Source: Methylotenera sp.
Lineage (GTDB): Bacteria; Pseudomonadota; Gammaproteobacteria; Burkholderiales; Methylophilaceae
Reading direction: 5' to 3'
NCBI GenBank assembly: GCA_014378845.1
Contig: JACMNB010000059.1
Coordinates: forward strand, 46,047 to 110,046
Length of the DNA: 64,000 nt
Made by a program: the position numbers and the translations under genes. This document shows, piece after piece, positions 41,674-52,421 of this stretch. The notes below the pieces were generated by a model. That model worked only from the letters and a program-made list of their open reading frames with translations, was not told the DNA's origin and searched no databases. Each line of letters opens with the position of its first letter. Within the stretch, counting starts at the first letter, position 1.

Positions 41674-42933
41674 TTAATTCTTAATTTGGTATAGCTGTTT
41701 GATGATATTTTCTAATCTGGCATGCTCGTCGCCGTGCGCTTGGTTTAATGCGTGGCTAGGCGCATGCAAAAACTTGTTGGTTAGCGCATTGCTAAGTGCT
41801 TCTAACACAATTTCAGGCGGCTCGCCTTTTTGCATTAGCTTAAGCGCTTTTTCCAATTCGGTTAGTCGCATCGCTTCAGCTTGGTCACGCAGGGCTTTAA
41901 TGGTCGGCACGGCGTCGCGCTTAGCTAGCCATTGCATAAACGTTTCTACGCGGGCTTGCACAATTACTTCGGCGTTAATGGCCGCTGTTTGGCGATTTTC
42001 TAAACCATTATTGACCACTTGCGCAAGGTCATCCACGGTGTACAAAAACACATCGTCCAGTTGCGAAACCTCTGATTCAATATCTCTTGGCACCGCTAAA
42101 TCGACCATAAAAATTGGTCGATGACGGCGCGCTTTAACCGCGCGCTCTACCATGCCTAGGCCAACGATGGGCAACTGGCTGGCGGTGCTGGTAATCAAAA
42201 TATCAAATTCGGCAAAATGGGCGGGTAAATCTTGCAGCAAAATAGCTTGCGCGCTTACGCCCTGCGCAATTATTTTATCAGCCAAACTTTCGCCGCGCTC
42301 TAACGTGCGGTTGGCCACGGTTATGCTTTTTGGTTGTTGCGCGGCAAAATGATTTGCACATAGCTCTATCATTTCGCCCGCGCCAATCAACAACACTTTT
42401 TGCTGTGAAATATCACCAAAAATACGCTGCGCTAATTTAACCGCCGCCGCCGCCATGCTAATGCTGCTGCTGCCAATATCGGTATTGGTGCGCACTTCTT
42501 TGGCGACTTCAAATGTGCGTTGAAACAGCTTGTGCAAGAGTGTGCCCAGCGTGCCAGCGTCTTGCGCTATTTTGATGGATTGCTTAAATTGACCTAAAAT
42601 TTGCGGCTCGCCCAGCACCATGCTATCTAGCCCACTGGCCACGCGAAAAGCATGTTTAACCGCCTCTTGATTGGTGAGCGTGTAGGTGTAAGGCTGAATA
42701 TGACTTAAATCTAAGCGGTGATACCGCGCAAGCCAATTGATAATGGGCTGCGGTGTTGCCGATTGCACATAAATCTCTGTGCGATTGCAAGTGGATAAAA
42801 TAGCGGCCTCTGCCACATTTTGCGCTGTTAAATCGCTTAACGCATGACGCAAGTTGGCCTCATTAAACGCAACGTTTTCGCGAATGGCAATTGGGGCGGT
42901 GGTGTGATTCACACCAATGGTATAAAGCTGCAT
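41674..42933 (-). CDS. hemA: Glutamyl-tRNA reductase
   Basis: [32 protein letters not shown]. Confidence 0.98.
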   Translation of the reverse strand: MQLYTIGVNHTTAPIAIRENVAFNEANLRHALSDLTAQNVAEAAILSTCNRTEIYVQSATPQPIINWLARYHRLDLSHIQPYTYTLTNQEAVKHAFRVASGLDSMVLGEPQILGQFKQSIKIAQDAGTLGTLLHKLFQRTFEVAKEVRTNTDIGSSSISMAAAAVKLAQRIFGDISQQKVLLIGAGEMIELCANHFAAQQPKSITVANRTLERGESLADKIIAQGVSAQAILLQDLPAHFAEFDILITSTASQLPIVGLGMVERAVKARRHRPIFMVDLAVPRDIESEVSQLDDVFLYTVDDLAQVVNNGLENRQTAAINAEVIVQARVETFMQWLAKRDAVPTIKALRDQAEAMRLTELEKALKLMQKGEPPEIVLEALSNALTNKFLHAPSHALNQAHGDEHARLENIIKQLYQIKN

Positions 42934-43065
42934 ACTGCTATTTTAACAAGTCTTTAATGGAATGCGACAAAAACCTAAACACCAGATGTGGAAAGATTAA
43001 AAAAGTAAGCTAAAATAACGCATTAACTAACTTTTAGCTGACTTTTGTCGCAAGGATTATCTAAA

Positions 43066-43773
43066 ATGAGCAAAACCTATCGTATCGCCCCCAGTATTTT
43101 ATCGGCCAACTTTGCCAAATTGGGTCAAGAAATTGACGACGTGATTTCTTCTGGCACCGATTTTGTGCACTTTGACGTAATGGATAATCACTTTGTGCCG
43201 AACCTGACGATTGGCCCATTAGTGTGCGAGTCAATTCGTGAAATTGCTGCCAAAGTTGGCGGCATTATCGATGTGCATTTGATGGTAGAGCCAGTTGACC
43301 GCATTATTCCTGATTTTGCTAAAGCGGGCGCGAACATTATTACTTTTCACCCAGAGGCATCGAAACACATTGACCGCAGCCTAAGTATGGTGCGCGATTT
43401 GGGTTGTAAAGCTGGTTTGGTGTTTAACCCAGCCACGCCATTACATTATTTAGATTATGTGATGGATAAAGTCGATATGATTTTACTCATGTCGGTTAAC
43501 CCAGGTTTTGGCGGGCAAAAATTTATTCCTAGCACTTTAGGCAAGCTTAAAGAAGCGCGCGCTCGCATTGATGCCTATACCGCAGCAACTGGTCGCGAAA
43601 TTTATTTAGAAGTAGATGGCGGCGTAAACGCGCAGAATATTGCCGACATTGCGCGTGCTGGCGCCGATACATTTGTTGCGGGCAACGCCATCTTTACCAA
43701 AGGCTTAGACACAGATAAAAATCGTTATAACACGGTAGTCGGCGAGCTACGCGCATCGCTGGCAACGGTTTAA
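43066..43773 (+). CDS. rpe: Ribulose-phosphate 3-epimerase
   Basis: [46 protein letters not shown]. Confidence 0.97.
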   Translation: MSKTYRIAPSILSANFAKLGQEIDDVISSGTDFVHFDVMDNHFVPNLTIGPLVCESIREIAAKVGGIIDVHLMVEPVDRIIPDFAKAGANIITFHPEASKHIDRSLSMVRDLGCKAGLVFNPATPLHYLDYVMDKVDMILLMSVNPGFGGQKFIPSTLGKLKEARARIDAYTAATGREIYLEVDGGVNAQNIADIARAGADTFVAGNAIFTKGLDTDKNRYNTVVGELRASLATV

Positions 43774-43809
43774 CTAAACTCTGCCATCATTAATTGTCTG
43801 GCCTTAGAT

Positions 43810-44475
43810 TTGTTTAAAGTAAAATTAATCATGTTTGATCTAGACGGTACGCTGGTGCACACCGCGCCTGAAATTGCCCAAGCCGCCAATTGGATGCTGG
43901 CCGATTTGGGCAAACCAATTCTACCGATTGCTCAAGTGCAAAGCTATATTGGCGAAGGCGCGGTTAAGCTGATTAAACGCTGCTTAACGGGCGATTTACA
44001 TGCCGAACCTGATGCGAAATTGTTTGAAACCGCCGAAAACATATTTTTTGCCCATTATGCCAATAATGTAGTGGCAAGCAAGCCATTTGATGGCGTAGAA
44101 GCTGGCCTGCAAGCCGCGCAGAATAAAGGCTACAAGCTAGCCTGCGTCACCAATAAACCCGCGCAATTTACCCAGCCATTATTGCAATCAAGCGGTTTGG
44201 ACGCCTATTTTGAGATGGTGGTTTCTGGCGACACACTGCCAAAAAAGAAGCCAGACCCGATGCAATTGCATCATATTTGCGCGCAGTTAAAAATAGATGA
44301 ATTTGAGGCGCTGCTAGTGGGCGATTCTGATACGGATGTAAACGCTGCGCGCGCGGCAGGCTGTTTTATTATTACCGTGCCTTATGGATATAATCAAGGC
44401 CGTGCAATTGATAATAGCATGGTTGACGCGACCATTAACGATTTAACCGAATTAACAAGCCTGCTAACTAATTGA
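43810..44475 (+). CDS. gph: Phosphoglycolate phosphatase
   Basis: MFDLDGTLVHTAPEIA; VTNKPAQFTQPLL; VGDSDTDVNAARAAG. Start TTG 43810 or ATG 43831. Confidence 0.92.
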   Translation: MFKVKLIMFDLDGTLVHTAPEIAQAANWMLADLGKPILPIAQVQSYIGEGAVKLIKRCLTGDLHAEPDAKLFETAENIFFAHYANNVVASKPFDGVEAGLQAAQNKGYKLACVTNKPAQFTQPLLQSSGLDAYFEMVVSGDTLPKKKPDPMQLHHICAQLKIDEFEALLVGDSDTDVNAARAAGCFIITVPYGYNQGRAIDNSMVDATINDLTELTSLLTN

Positions 44476-44521
44476 TTATCAACATAATTAACCATAAATA
44501 CTATTTTTTGGCAGAACTAAC

Positions 44522-44566
44522 ATGAGGACAATCATACATTTTTTAAGTTGGCGTAGATGGCGCTAG
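44522..44566 (+). promoter_or_regulatory. trpL: Candidate trp leader peptide MRTIIHFLSWRRWR upstream of trpE
   Basis: ATG...TGG CGT AGA TGG CGC TAG, two near-adjacent Trp codons 66 nt before the trpE start, followed by a TTTTGCAA/TTGCAAAA hairpin. Confidence 0.45.
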
Positions 44567-44631
44567 TTTTAGCCGAGTTTTGCAATTATTTGCAAAAGCC
44601 TTAAGTCACATTAAAAATGTAGAAAGAAATC

Positions 44632-46137
44632 ATGTTTACAATCATTAATCAAACCGAATTTAATGCACTAGCTGCAGAAGGTTACAATCGAATTCCATTG
44701 GTGTTAGAAACCTTTGCCGATCTCGATACGCCGTTATCCCTTTACCTCAAACTTGCCAATCTTCCGTTTTCTTACTTGCTAGAAAGTGTGCAAGGCGGCG
44801 AGCGTTTTGGGCGCTATTCCATCATTGGCTTGCCCGCCAAAACACGCATTGTGGCGCATGGTTTTACCGTGCAAGTACTTGAAAATAATACAATTATCGA
44901 AAAAAATGACAATACCAATGCACTCGATTTCATTCGGTCATTCCAAGCGCGTTTTAAAACGCCGCCATACGCGGGTTTGCCGCGTTTTACGGGTGGTTTA
45001 GCAGGTTATTTTGGTTACGAAACGATTCGTTATATTGAAAAACGCTTGAGCGAAACCAATAAACCTGATGCCATCAATACGCCAGATGTTTTACTGATGG
45101 TTTCAGAAGAAATTGCTGTGGTTGATAATTTAAGTGGCAAACTTTATTTCATCGTATACGCGAATCCAAATGAGGCCAATGCTTACGAAAATGCGCTTGC
45201 TCGCCTGAGTGATTTGGTCACCCAATTACGTAAAACAGTGGCGATTCCAGAATCTGTGCCAATGGCCAAAACCCAAGCCAGCTCTGAGTTTGGCGAAGAA
45301 AATTTTAAAGCAGCCGTTATCAAAGCGCAAGCTTACATTTTAGAAGGCGACATCATGCAAGTGGTGTTAAGCCAGCGCATGAGCCAAACATTTACCGCGC
45401 CGCCTTTAAGCTTATACCGCGCCTTACGCAGCTTAAATCCATCGCCTTATATGTTTTATTACGATATGGGCGATCATCATGTGGTTGGCGCTTCGCCAGA
45501 AATTTTGGTGCGTTTAGACGACGGCGTTGTGACTTCGCGCCCCATTGCTGGCACACGCCCGCGCGGCAAAACGCGGGAGCAAGATTTGGCACTTGCCGAT
45601 GAGTTGCTTGCCGACCCAAAAGAGCGCGCAGAACACGTGCAACTGATGGATTTAGGCCGCAACGATGTTGGCCGCGTCGCGCAAATTGGCACGGTAAAAG
45701 TCACCGATAATATGCTGATTGAGCGTTACAGCCACGTGATGCACATCGTTAGCAACGTCGAAGGCAAGCTCAAACCTGGGCTAGACGCAATAGACGTGCT
45801 AAAAGCCACTTTCCCCGCTGGCACAGTTTCTGGCGCGCCAAAAGTGCGCGCGATGGAAATTATCGATGAGCTAGAACCCACGAAACGCGGCATCTATGCA
45901 GGCGCGGTGGGCTATTTGGGCTTTAATGGTGATATGGATGTGGCGATAGCGATTCGTACTGGCATCATCAAAGACAATACCCTTTACGTGCAAGCAGGAG
46001 CGGGCATTGTGGCCGATTCAATTCCTCAAAATGAATGGGATGAGACGCAAAACAAGGCTCAAGCGGTGCTACGCGCGGCAGAGCTTGTGCAGCTAGGTCT
46101 TGATTCAACATCGGCTGACTCGAAAGTAGGCATTTAA
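44632..46137 (+). CDS. trpE: Anthranilate synthase component I
   Basis: [41 protein letters not shown]. Confidence 0.97.
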   Translation: MFTIINQTEFNALAAEGYNRIPLVLETFADLDTPLSLYLKLANLPFSYLLESVQGGERFGRYSIIGLPAKTRIVAHGFTVQVLENNTIIEKNDNTNALDFIRSFQARFKTPPYAGLPRFTGGLAGYFGYETIRYIEKRLSETNKPDAINTPDVLLMVSEEIAVVDNLSGKLYFIVYANPNEANAYENALARLSDLVTQLRKTVAIPESVPMAKTQASSEFGEENFKAAVIKAQAYILEGDIMQVVLSQRMSQTFTAPPLSLYRALRSLNPSPYMFYYDMGDHHVVGASPEILVRLDDGVVTSRPIAGTRPRGKTREQDLALADELLADPKERAEHVQLMDLGRNDVGRVAQIGTVKVTDNMLIERYSHVMHIVSNVEGKLKPGLDAIDVLKATFPAGTVSGAPKVRAMEIIDELEPTKRGIYAGAVGYLGFNGDMDVAIAIRTGIIKDNTLYVQAGAGIVADSIPQNEWDETQNKAQAVLRAAELVQLGLDSTSADSKVGI

Positions 46138-46719
46138 ATGTTATTAATGATTGATAACTACGACTCTTTTACTTACAACCTTGTGCAGTATTTAGGCGAG
46201 CTTGGCCAAGACGTACAAGTGTATAGAAACGATGAAATAAGCTTAAAAAAAATCGCTGAACTTAAGCCAAAATACATCGTTATTTCGCCTGGCCCATGCA
46301 CGCCAAATGAGGCGGGTATTAGCTTGGCGCTGATTAACGAATTCGCAGGCAAAATCCCGCTACTGGGCGTTTGCTTAGGCCACCAAAGTATCGGTCAGGC
46401 CTTTGGCGGCAACATTATTAAAGCCAAAACGCTGATGCACGGCAAAACTTCACTCATTCATCACAACAATATTGGCGTATTTAGCAATCTGCCAAATCCT
46501 TATACCGCTACGCGCTACCATTCGTTAGTGATTGAGCGGGAAACAATTCCCGATTGCTTGGACATTACCGCTTGGACACAAGACGTTAATGGTGAGTTTG
46601 GTGAAATTATGGGCGTAAAACACAAAACCTTGGCGGTAGAAGGTGTGCAGTTTCACCCAGAATCAGTGCTGACAGAACATGGTCACGATTTGCTGAGCAA
46701 CTTTTTGAAAGCCTACTAA
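46138..46719 (+). CDS. trpG: Anthranilate synthase component II
   Basis: [51 protein letters not shown]. Confidence 0.97.
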   Translation: MLLMIDNYDSFTYNLVQYLGELGQDVQVYRNDEISLKKIAELKPKYIVISPGPCTPNEAGISLALINEFAGKIPLLGVCLGHQSIGQAFGGNIIKAKTLMHGKTSLIHHNNIGVFSNLPNPYTATRYHSLVIERETIPDCLDITAWTQDVNGEFGEIMGVKHKTLAVEGVQFHPESVLTEHGHDLLSNFLKAY

Positions 46720-46831
46720 CTATCCCCTCGCCCTGTAAGGAAAGAAAGGCTGGAAGAGAGGGTGATGGTAGGCGAGAGGGTGAAAGTTTGAGCTTGCTCA
46801 AAATGCCATAGCGCACAGCACATTACTCTCC

Positions 46832-46938
46832 CGTCATTCCCGCGCAGGCGGGAATCTAGGCCGGCATGAGCTTATTGGATTTTGGAAACATTGGATAAAT
46901 TGAAATTTGACTGGATACCCCCTGCGCGGGTATGACGA
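46832..46938. repeat. REP-like palindrome, family A, between trpG and trpD
   Basis: CGTCATTCCCGCGCAGGCGGGAATC ... GGATACCCCCTGCGCGGGTATGACG. Confidence 0.9.
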
Positions 46939-46971
46939 AATCTGTAGAAACTATGCTATACATTTAAAGAT

Positions 46972-48015
46972 ATGACGTATAAACAAGCACTAGAACAAAT
47001 TTTAGCTGGCCAAGATTTAAGCCATGCCGATATGCTGGCCGTCATGCAACAAGTGATGGGCGGCGAACTCACGCCAGCGCAAATTGCGGGCCTAGTGATT
47101 GCGCTGCGCGTTAAGGGCGAAAGTGTCGATGAGATTACTGCTGCCGCAGCGGTAATGCGTGAACTTTCTACCAAGGTAGAAATCGCCGACAAATTGCATT
47201 TAATTGACACCTGCGGCACGGGCGGCGATGGCATTCAAACGTTTAATGTTTCCACCTGCGCGGCTTTTGTCGCGGCGGCGGCGGGCGCTAAGGTTGCTAA
47301 GCACGGCGGGCGCTCGGTTTCTAGCACCTGCGGCAGCGCCGATGTGCTAGAAGCCCTTGGCGTTAACGTGAATGTAACGCCCGCGGAAGTCGCCAAGTGT
47401 GTCAATGAAATTGGCATTGGCTTTATGTTTGCGCCCAATCATCACAACGCCATGAAACACGCCGCGCCTGTGCGCCGCGAGTTGGGTGTACGAACCATTT
47501 TTAACTTGCTCGGCCCGCTTACCAACCCCGCCGCGGCTCACCGCCAGGTCATGGGCGTGTTCAGCAAAGATCTCACTTTAAAGCTGGCAAAAGTGCTGCA
47601 AAATTTGGGTTCAGAACACGTTTTAGTGGTGCATGGCGCCGATGGCATGGACGAAATTTCGTTTACGGGTGATACTTTTGTAGCGGAATTAAAAGACGGA
47701 AAAATCAGCGAATATACGCTCAACCCCGCACAATTTGGCTTGCCGATTCACGCGCTTAACAGCATTCGCGTAGAAAATGTCGAGCAGTCGAAAGCCATGA
47801 TTTTAGATGTATTAGACGGCAAAGCGGGCGCTGGCACACCTGAAAATAAAACCCAGCGCGCGGCGCGCGATATCGTGATATTAAACGCGGGCGCCGCGAT
47901 TTATGTAGCAGGCCTGCAAGCCAGTATTCATGCGGGTATAGAGCATGCCGCACAAGTGATTGATAGCGGCGCAGCCAAGCAAAAATTAGTCGAATTAATA
48001 AGGTTGTCGATATGA
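46972..48015 (+). CDS. trpD: Anthranilate phosphoribosyltransferase
   Basis: DTCGTGGDGIQTFNVST; AKHGGRSVSSTCGSADVLEALG. Confidence 0.98.
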   Translation: MTYKQALEQILAGQDLSHADMLAVMQQVMGGELTPAQIAGLVIALRVKGESVDEITAAAAVMRELSTKVEIADKLHLIDTCGTGGDGIQTFNVSTCAAFVAAAAGAKVAKHGGRSVSSTCGSADVLEALGVNVNVTPAEVAKCVNEIGIGFMFAPNHHNAMKHAAPVRRELGVRTIFNLLGPLTNPAAAHRQVMGVFSKDLTLKLAKVLQNLGSEHVLVVHGADGMDEISFTGDTFVAELKDGKISEYTLNPAQFGLPIHALNSIRVENVEQSKAMILDVLDGKAGAGTPENKTQRAARDIVILNAGAAIYVAGLQASIHAGIEHAAQVIDSGAAKQKLVELIRLSI

Positions 48016-48614
48016 CGCGTACGCCAAAAGAAACGCAAGCTTACGCCGATAAACAGCTTGATGCGTTTTTTGATAGTGTTACGCCTGAGTTAAAAGCGCA
48101 TGTGGTTTCGCTGCCTAGGCGCATTACGCAAATCAGCGCGAGGCCTGTGATACGTCTAAAAGAAGTGCTGAATACCGCCGACCAGATTTTTGAACATGCA
48201 GGCAAGTTTGCCGCCTGCGCGCGCGGTTGCGGCCATTGTTGTCATGTTTCGGTGCCCATTACGCAGTTTGAGGCGCGTTATATGGGCGACAATTTGGGCA
48301 TCACGCCAGTTGAATTAAAACAGACAATCAAGCATGAATTGACAGAGTATGGCAGCCATACGCCCTGCCCTTTTTTAAAACAAGGCGAATGTTCCATTTA
48401 CGAATTTCGGCCGTTAACTTGCCGCATGCACATGAATTTTGACGTGGATAATTATTGGTGCTTGCACGAAAATTGGCAAAAGCCCGAGGCTGAGATTCCG
48501 CGGCCAACCATTCAGCCGCTCATCGATGCGTATCATTCGGTAATCAGCAATGTTGCGCCGATTATGGGTGATATTCGCGATTTCTTTCCGCATGGAAAGG
48601 AAGATTTAACGTGA
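48012..48614 (+). CDS. YkgJ family cysteine cluster protein
   Basis: CARGCGHCCHVSVPIT ... CPFLKQGECSIYEFRPLTCRMH. Confidence 0.88.
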   Translation: MTRTPKETQAYADKQLDAFFDSVTPELKAHVVSLPRRITQISARPVIRLKEVLNTADQIFEHAGKFAACARGCGHCCHVSVPITQFEARYMGDNLGITPVELKQTIKHELTEYGSHTPCPFLKQGECSIYEFRPLTCRMHMNFDVDNYWCLHENWQKPEAEIPRPTIQPLIDAYHSVISNVAPIMGDIRDFFPHGKEDLT

Positions 48615-49135
48615 AGAAATTATTAACGCTAATAATTTGCATTGCTTTAGCTTTTACCGCCTGCCGCGCGCCTAATAACGCGCAAACTAACTCTCAAACC
48701 AGCTCGCAAACTCAGCCAACAGAGCCGATTTCAGACCAATCTGCGCCAATTGACGAGTCAGTAATATTACCTAGAACTAGGCCAAGCGCAGCTCAAAATA
48801 TGGACGCGGGCGCAATTACCGAAGCATTTGGCGCGCAGTGCAATTTGCCACAAGTGCAAGGCAGCGGTGTTGTTCAAAAAGTGTTAAAAGACGATACCAA
48901 GGGCTTAAAACACCAAAAGTTTTTGCTCAAAGTGAGTGAAAATATCACTATTCTAATCGCGCATAATATCGATTTGGCGCCCCGCGTGGCAGACCTTCAC
49001 GAAGGTGATGTGCTTGAATTTAAAGGTGAATATATTTACACGCCCAAAGGCGGCACCGTGCATTGGACGCACAAAGATCCTAAAAATCATCATCATGCGG
49101 GTTGGTTGAAACATAATGGCAACACCTATGAATAA
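48611..49135 (+). CDS. DUF3465 domain-containing lipoprotein-like protein
   Basis: Lipobox FTAC; GSGVVQKVLKDDTKGLKHQKFLLKVSENITILIAHNIDLAPRV...GTVHWTHKDPKNHHHAGWLKHNG. Confidence 0.75.
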   Translation: MKKLLTLIICIALAFTACRAPNNAQTNSQTSSQTQPTEPISDQSAPIDESVILPRTRPSAAQNMDAGAITEAFGAQCNLPQVQGSGVVQKVLKDDTKGLKHQKFLLKVSENITILIAHNIDLAPRVADLHEGDVLEFKGEYIYTPKGGTVHWTHKDPKNHHHAGWLKHNGNTYE

Positions 49136-49139
49136 CAGT

Positions 49140-49198
49140 CCCTTCGCCCTGAGCTAGTCTAAGGGTAGCGGTGGTTCGACAAGCTCACCACGAACGGT
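49140..49198. repeat. REP-like palindrome, family B, upstream of trpC
   Basis: CCCTTCGCCCTGAGCTAGTCTAAGGG ... GTTCGACAAGCTCACCACGAACGG. Confidence 0.88.
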
Positions 49199-49218
49199 TA
49201 ACGAGATAGACAAAAATT

Positions 49219-50007
49219 ATGAGTGATATTTTAAATACAATTTTAGCGACAAAAGCGATTGAAGTGGCTGCGGCCAGAGCCAAAATTGGCATTGATAAAT
49301 TGGAAGAATTTGCTTACTCGCAGCCAAAACCACGCGACTTTATTGGCGCTATTCGCACCAAAATGACTGCTGGCAACCCGGCTGTGATTGCCGAAATTAA
49401 AAAAGCCAGCCCGTCAAAAGGTGTGATTCGCGCTGATTTTAACCCTGCAGAAATCGCTGCAAGTTACGAAAAAGGCGGCGCGGCGTGTCTTTCTGTATTA
49501 ACCGATGTTGAATATTTTCAAGGGTGTGCGGAATATCTAAAACAGGCACGTGCTGCGTGCAGTTTGCCTGTGTTGCGCAAAGATTTTATGATTGATGCTT
49601 ACCAAGTGTATGAAGCGCGCGCGATGGGTGCAGATTGTATTTTGCTGATTGCCGCCGCCATTGATTTGGCCAAAATGCGCGAGCTGGAAAATATTGCAAA
49701 CATGCTTGGCATGGCAGTATTGGTAGAAGTGCATAATAGCGAAGAATTAGATTTGGCGTTGCAACTAAAAACGCCTTTGCTGGGCATCAATAATCGCAAT
49801 CTGCGGACCTTTGATGTGACCCTACAAACCACGCTAGACTTGCTGCCGCGCATTCCAAGCGACAAAATTATTGTCACCGAGAGTGGTATTTTTACCGCGG
49901 ATGATGTGAAATTGATGCGCGATAATCATGTGCATACTTTTCTTGTGGGCGAGGCATTTATGCGGCAGCTAGAGCCAGGTGCGGAGCTAGCGAAAGTGTT
50001 TGCTTAA
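49219..50007 (+). CDS. trpC: Indole-3-glycerol phosphate synthase
   Basis: [42 protein letters not shown]. Confidence 0.97.
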   Translation: MSDILNTILATKAIEVAAARAKIGIDKLEEFAYSQPKPRDFIGAIRTKMTAGNPAVIAEIKKASPSKGVIRADFNPAEIAASYEKGGAACLSVLTDVEYFQGCAEYLKQARAACSLPVLRKDFMIDAYQVYEARAMGADCILLIAAAIDLAKMRELENIANMLGMAVLVEVHNSEELDLALQLKTPLLGINNRNLRTFDVTLQTTLDLLPRIPSDKIIVTESGIFTADDVKLMRDNHVHTFLVGEAFMRQLEPGAELAKVFA

Positions 50008-50014
50008 CCTTAAC

Positions 50015-50089
50015 CGTCATTCTGAGCATAGCGAAGAATCCATGAAGTTTGCTAAAAAAACTGGATTCTTCGCTATGCTCAATGACGGT
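50015..50089. repeat. REP-like palindrome, family C, between trpC and hemB
   Basis: CGTCATTCTGAGCATAGCGAAGAATCCA ... CTGGATTCTTCGCTATGCTCAATGACGG. Confidence 0.9.
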
Positions 50090-50105
50090 CTAGAATAATT
50101 GGTAA

Positions 50106-51113
<1,008 letters not shown>

Positions 51114-51115
51114 AT

Positions 51116-51523
51116 ATAGTTAATTTTAGTAGGGTTGCGCAGTCAATAGCAAAGTTTCAACTAATAGAAAGTCACTTAAAGGTAGCATTAGTTAAGAATC
51201 AAATTGTTCAAGATGAACTAAACGGGCAGCTATAAGAAACATATTCAGTTAGTGTTTTTGCTGATTTATCCTATGGAATACTTCTAAAGCGATATAAAAA
51301 AGTTAGTGTTGGTAAATCTTTATATGACCAGCTGCTAATACTTAAAGATTACAGAAATTATTTAGCTCACCAAGCATTTCTTACTTTGTTAGATATGCCA
51401 AATGATATGAAAGAGTTTATTGGGGTTAATCCAATAATGATAGATTACATTGAATTAAACAAATCTTTAGATGAATGTGTTGCAGCACTAGTTGATGAAT
51501 ATAGGCTTGTATTTAAGAAGTGA
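51116..51523 (+). pseudogene. Degenerate ORF with HEPN-like RNxxAH motif, interrupted by an in-frame TAA
   Basis: Manual translation: ...SRVAQSIAKFQLIESHLKVALVKNQIVQDELNGQL*ETYSVSVFADLSYGILLKRYKKVSVGKSLYDQLLILKDYRNYLAHQAFLTLLDMPNDMKEFIGVNPIMIDYIELNKSLDECVAALVDEYRLVFKK*; no ATG near the 5' end. Confidence 0.55.
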
Positions 51524-51537
51524 TTAATTTTCACTGT

Positions 51538-51732
51538 GGCTTTTCGCCTTTAGGCGAGTTTCTTTCTTTTGCTTAGCTAAAAGAAAGAAACCAAAGAAAA
51601 GGCTACCCCTTGCCGCTTGTTTCCTGCGCTTCTCACCAAAGCGGGCGGCTGCGGAACTCGCGCTTTCAGCGCTCAGACAGTCCTCGCCGAAAACTCCCGC
51701 TTTGTCTTCGATACTCGGCGCGGCAGCAGGGG
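51538..51732. repeat. Long intergenic repeat-like element with AAAGAAAGAAACC-rich inverted segment (GGCTTTTCGCCTTTAGGCGAGTTTCTTTCTTTTGCTTAGCTAAAAGAAAGAAACCAAAGAAAAGGC)
   Basis: Internal inverted repeats (TTTCTTTCTTTTGC TTAG CTAAAAGAAAGAAA); strongly resembles a dispersed proteobacterial intergenic repeat (LLAKQKKET reverse translation). Confidence 0.55.
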
Positions 51733-51795
51733 AGTTTAAGTCAAAACCAGATGAATGCGGACGTTGTTTGTTTAATGAACAAATCTTCCAAACTT

Positions 51796-51884
51796 CGTCA
51801 TTCTGAGTGTAGCGAAGAATCCAGTTTTTAGGTTTTCCCTTACATCGCAAACTGCTGGATTCTTCGCTATGCTCAGAATGACGG
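51796..51884. repeat. REP-like palindrome, family C, upstream of the GIY-YIG gene
   Basis: CGTCATTCTGAGTGTAGCGAAGAATCCAG ... CTGGATTCTTCGCTATGCTCAGAATGACGG. Confidence 0.92.
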
Positions 51885-51967
51885 TGGTGAGGTTAATTGT
51901 TGTTGTTAAGCTAAAATGAAGTGAAGTTATAATGAGTAAATTTACATCTTTTAATTACTCATTTTTT

Positions 51968-52270
51968 ATGCCTAAACAACCAGCTGTTTACATTCTTTCC
52001 AGTAAATACAATGGCACTTTATATATTGGTGTCACTAGCAACTTGCCGCAACGCATGGTTCAGCATCGCGAGAAACTTGTTGAAGGTTTTAGCAAAAAAT
52101 ACAGTATTAAAATGTTGGTCTATTTTGAAATGTGCGAGGATATGCGTAGTGCGATTGCCAGAGAGAAATCGTTAAAAGGTATTACTAGGATCAAAAAAAT
52201 TGCGTTAATCGAGGCTGTAAATCCGAATTGGGAAGATTTAGTTGTAAAATTGGAGTTACTCAAACCTTAA
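51968..52270 (+). CDS. GIY-YIG nuclease superfamily protein
   Basis: AVYILSSKYNGTLYIGVTSNLPQRMVQHREKLVEGFSKKY...AIAREKSLKG. Confidence 0.9.
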   Translation: MPKQPAVYILSSKYNGTLYIGVTSNLPQRMVQHREKLVEGFSKKYSIKMLVYFEMCEDMRSAIAREKSLKGITRIKKIALIEAVNPNWEDLVVKLELLKP

Positions 52271-52273
52271 AAA

Positions 52274-52303
52274 CTGGATTCTTCGCTGCGCTCAGAATGA
52301 CGG
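52274..52303. repeat. Single right arm of family C REP-like element, adjacent to the GIY-YIG stop codon
   Basis: CTGGATTCTTCGCTGCGCTCAGAATGACGG, 28/30 identical to 51855-51884 in the same orientation. Confidence 0.9.
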
Positions 52304-52421
52304 ATTCAGTATGCTGAACCAGCATTCTCTGCAAGCCAATATCTATGCGCCTTCCAAAGCATCTATTTATGAATTTGCGACCGCAAGGGTCTTGTCCGTG
52401 GAGTATATGTGCCAACGCGCA

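Noticed and set aside
46727-46810. CCCTCGCCCTGTAAGGAAAG...AGAGGGTGATGGTAGGCGAGAGGG after trpG
   Set aside because: Looks like a degenerate dispersed intergenic palindrome, but arms are too diverged to assign confidently; listed here only.
51524-51850. ORFs of 108 and 73 aa on opposite strands
   Set aside because: Low-complexity translation of a repeat-like intergenic element (LLAKQKKETRLKAK) plus a family C REP; no support as protein.
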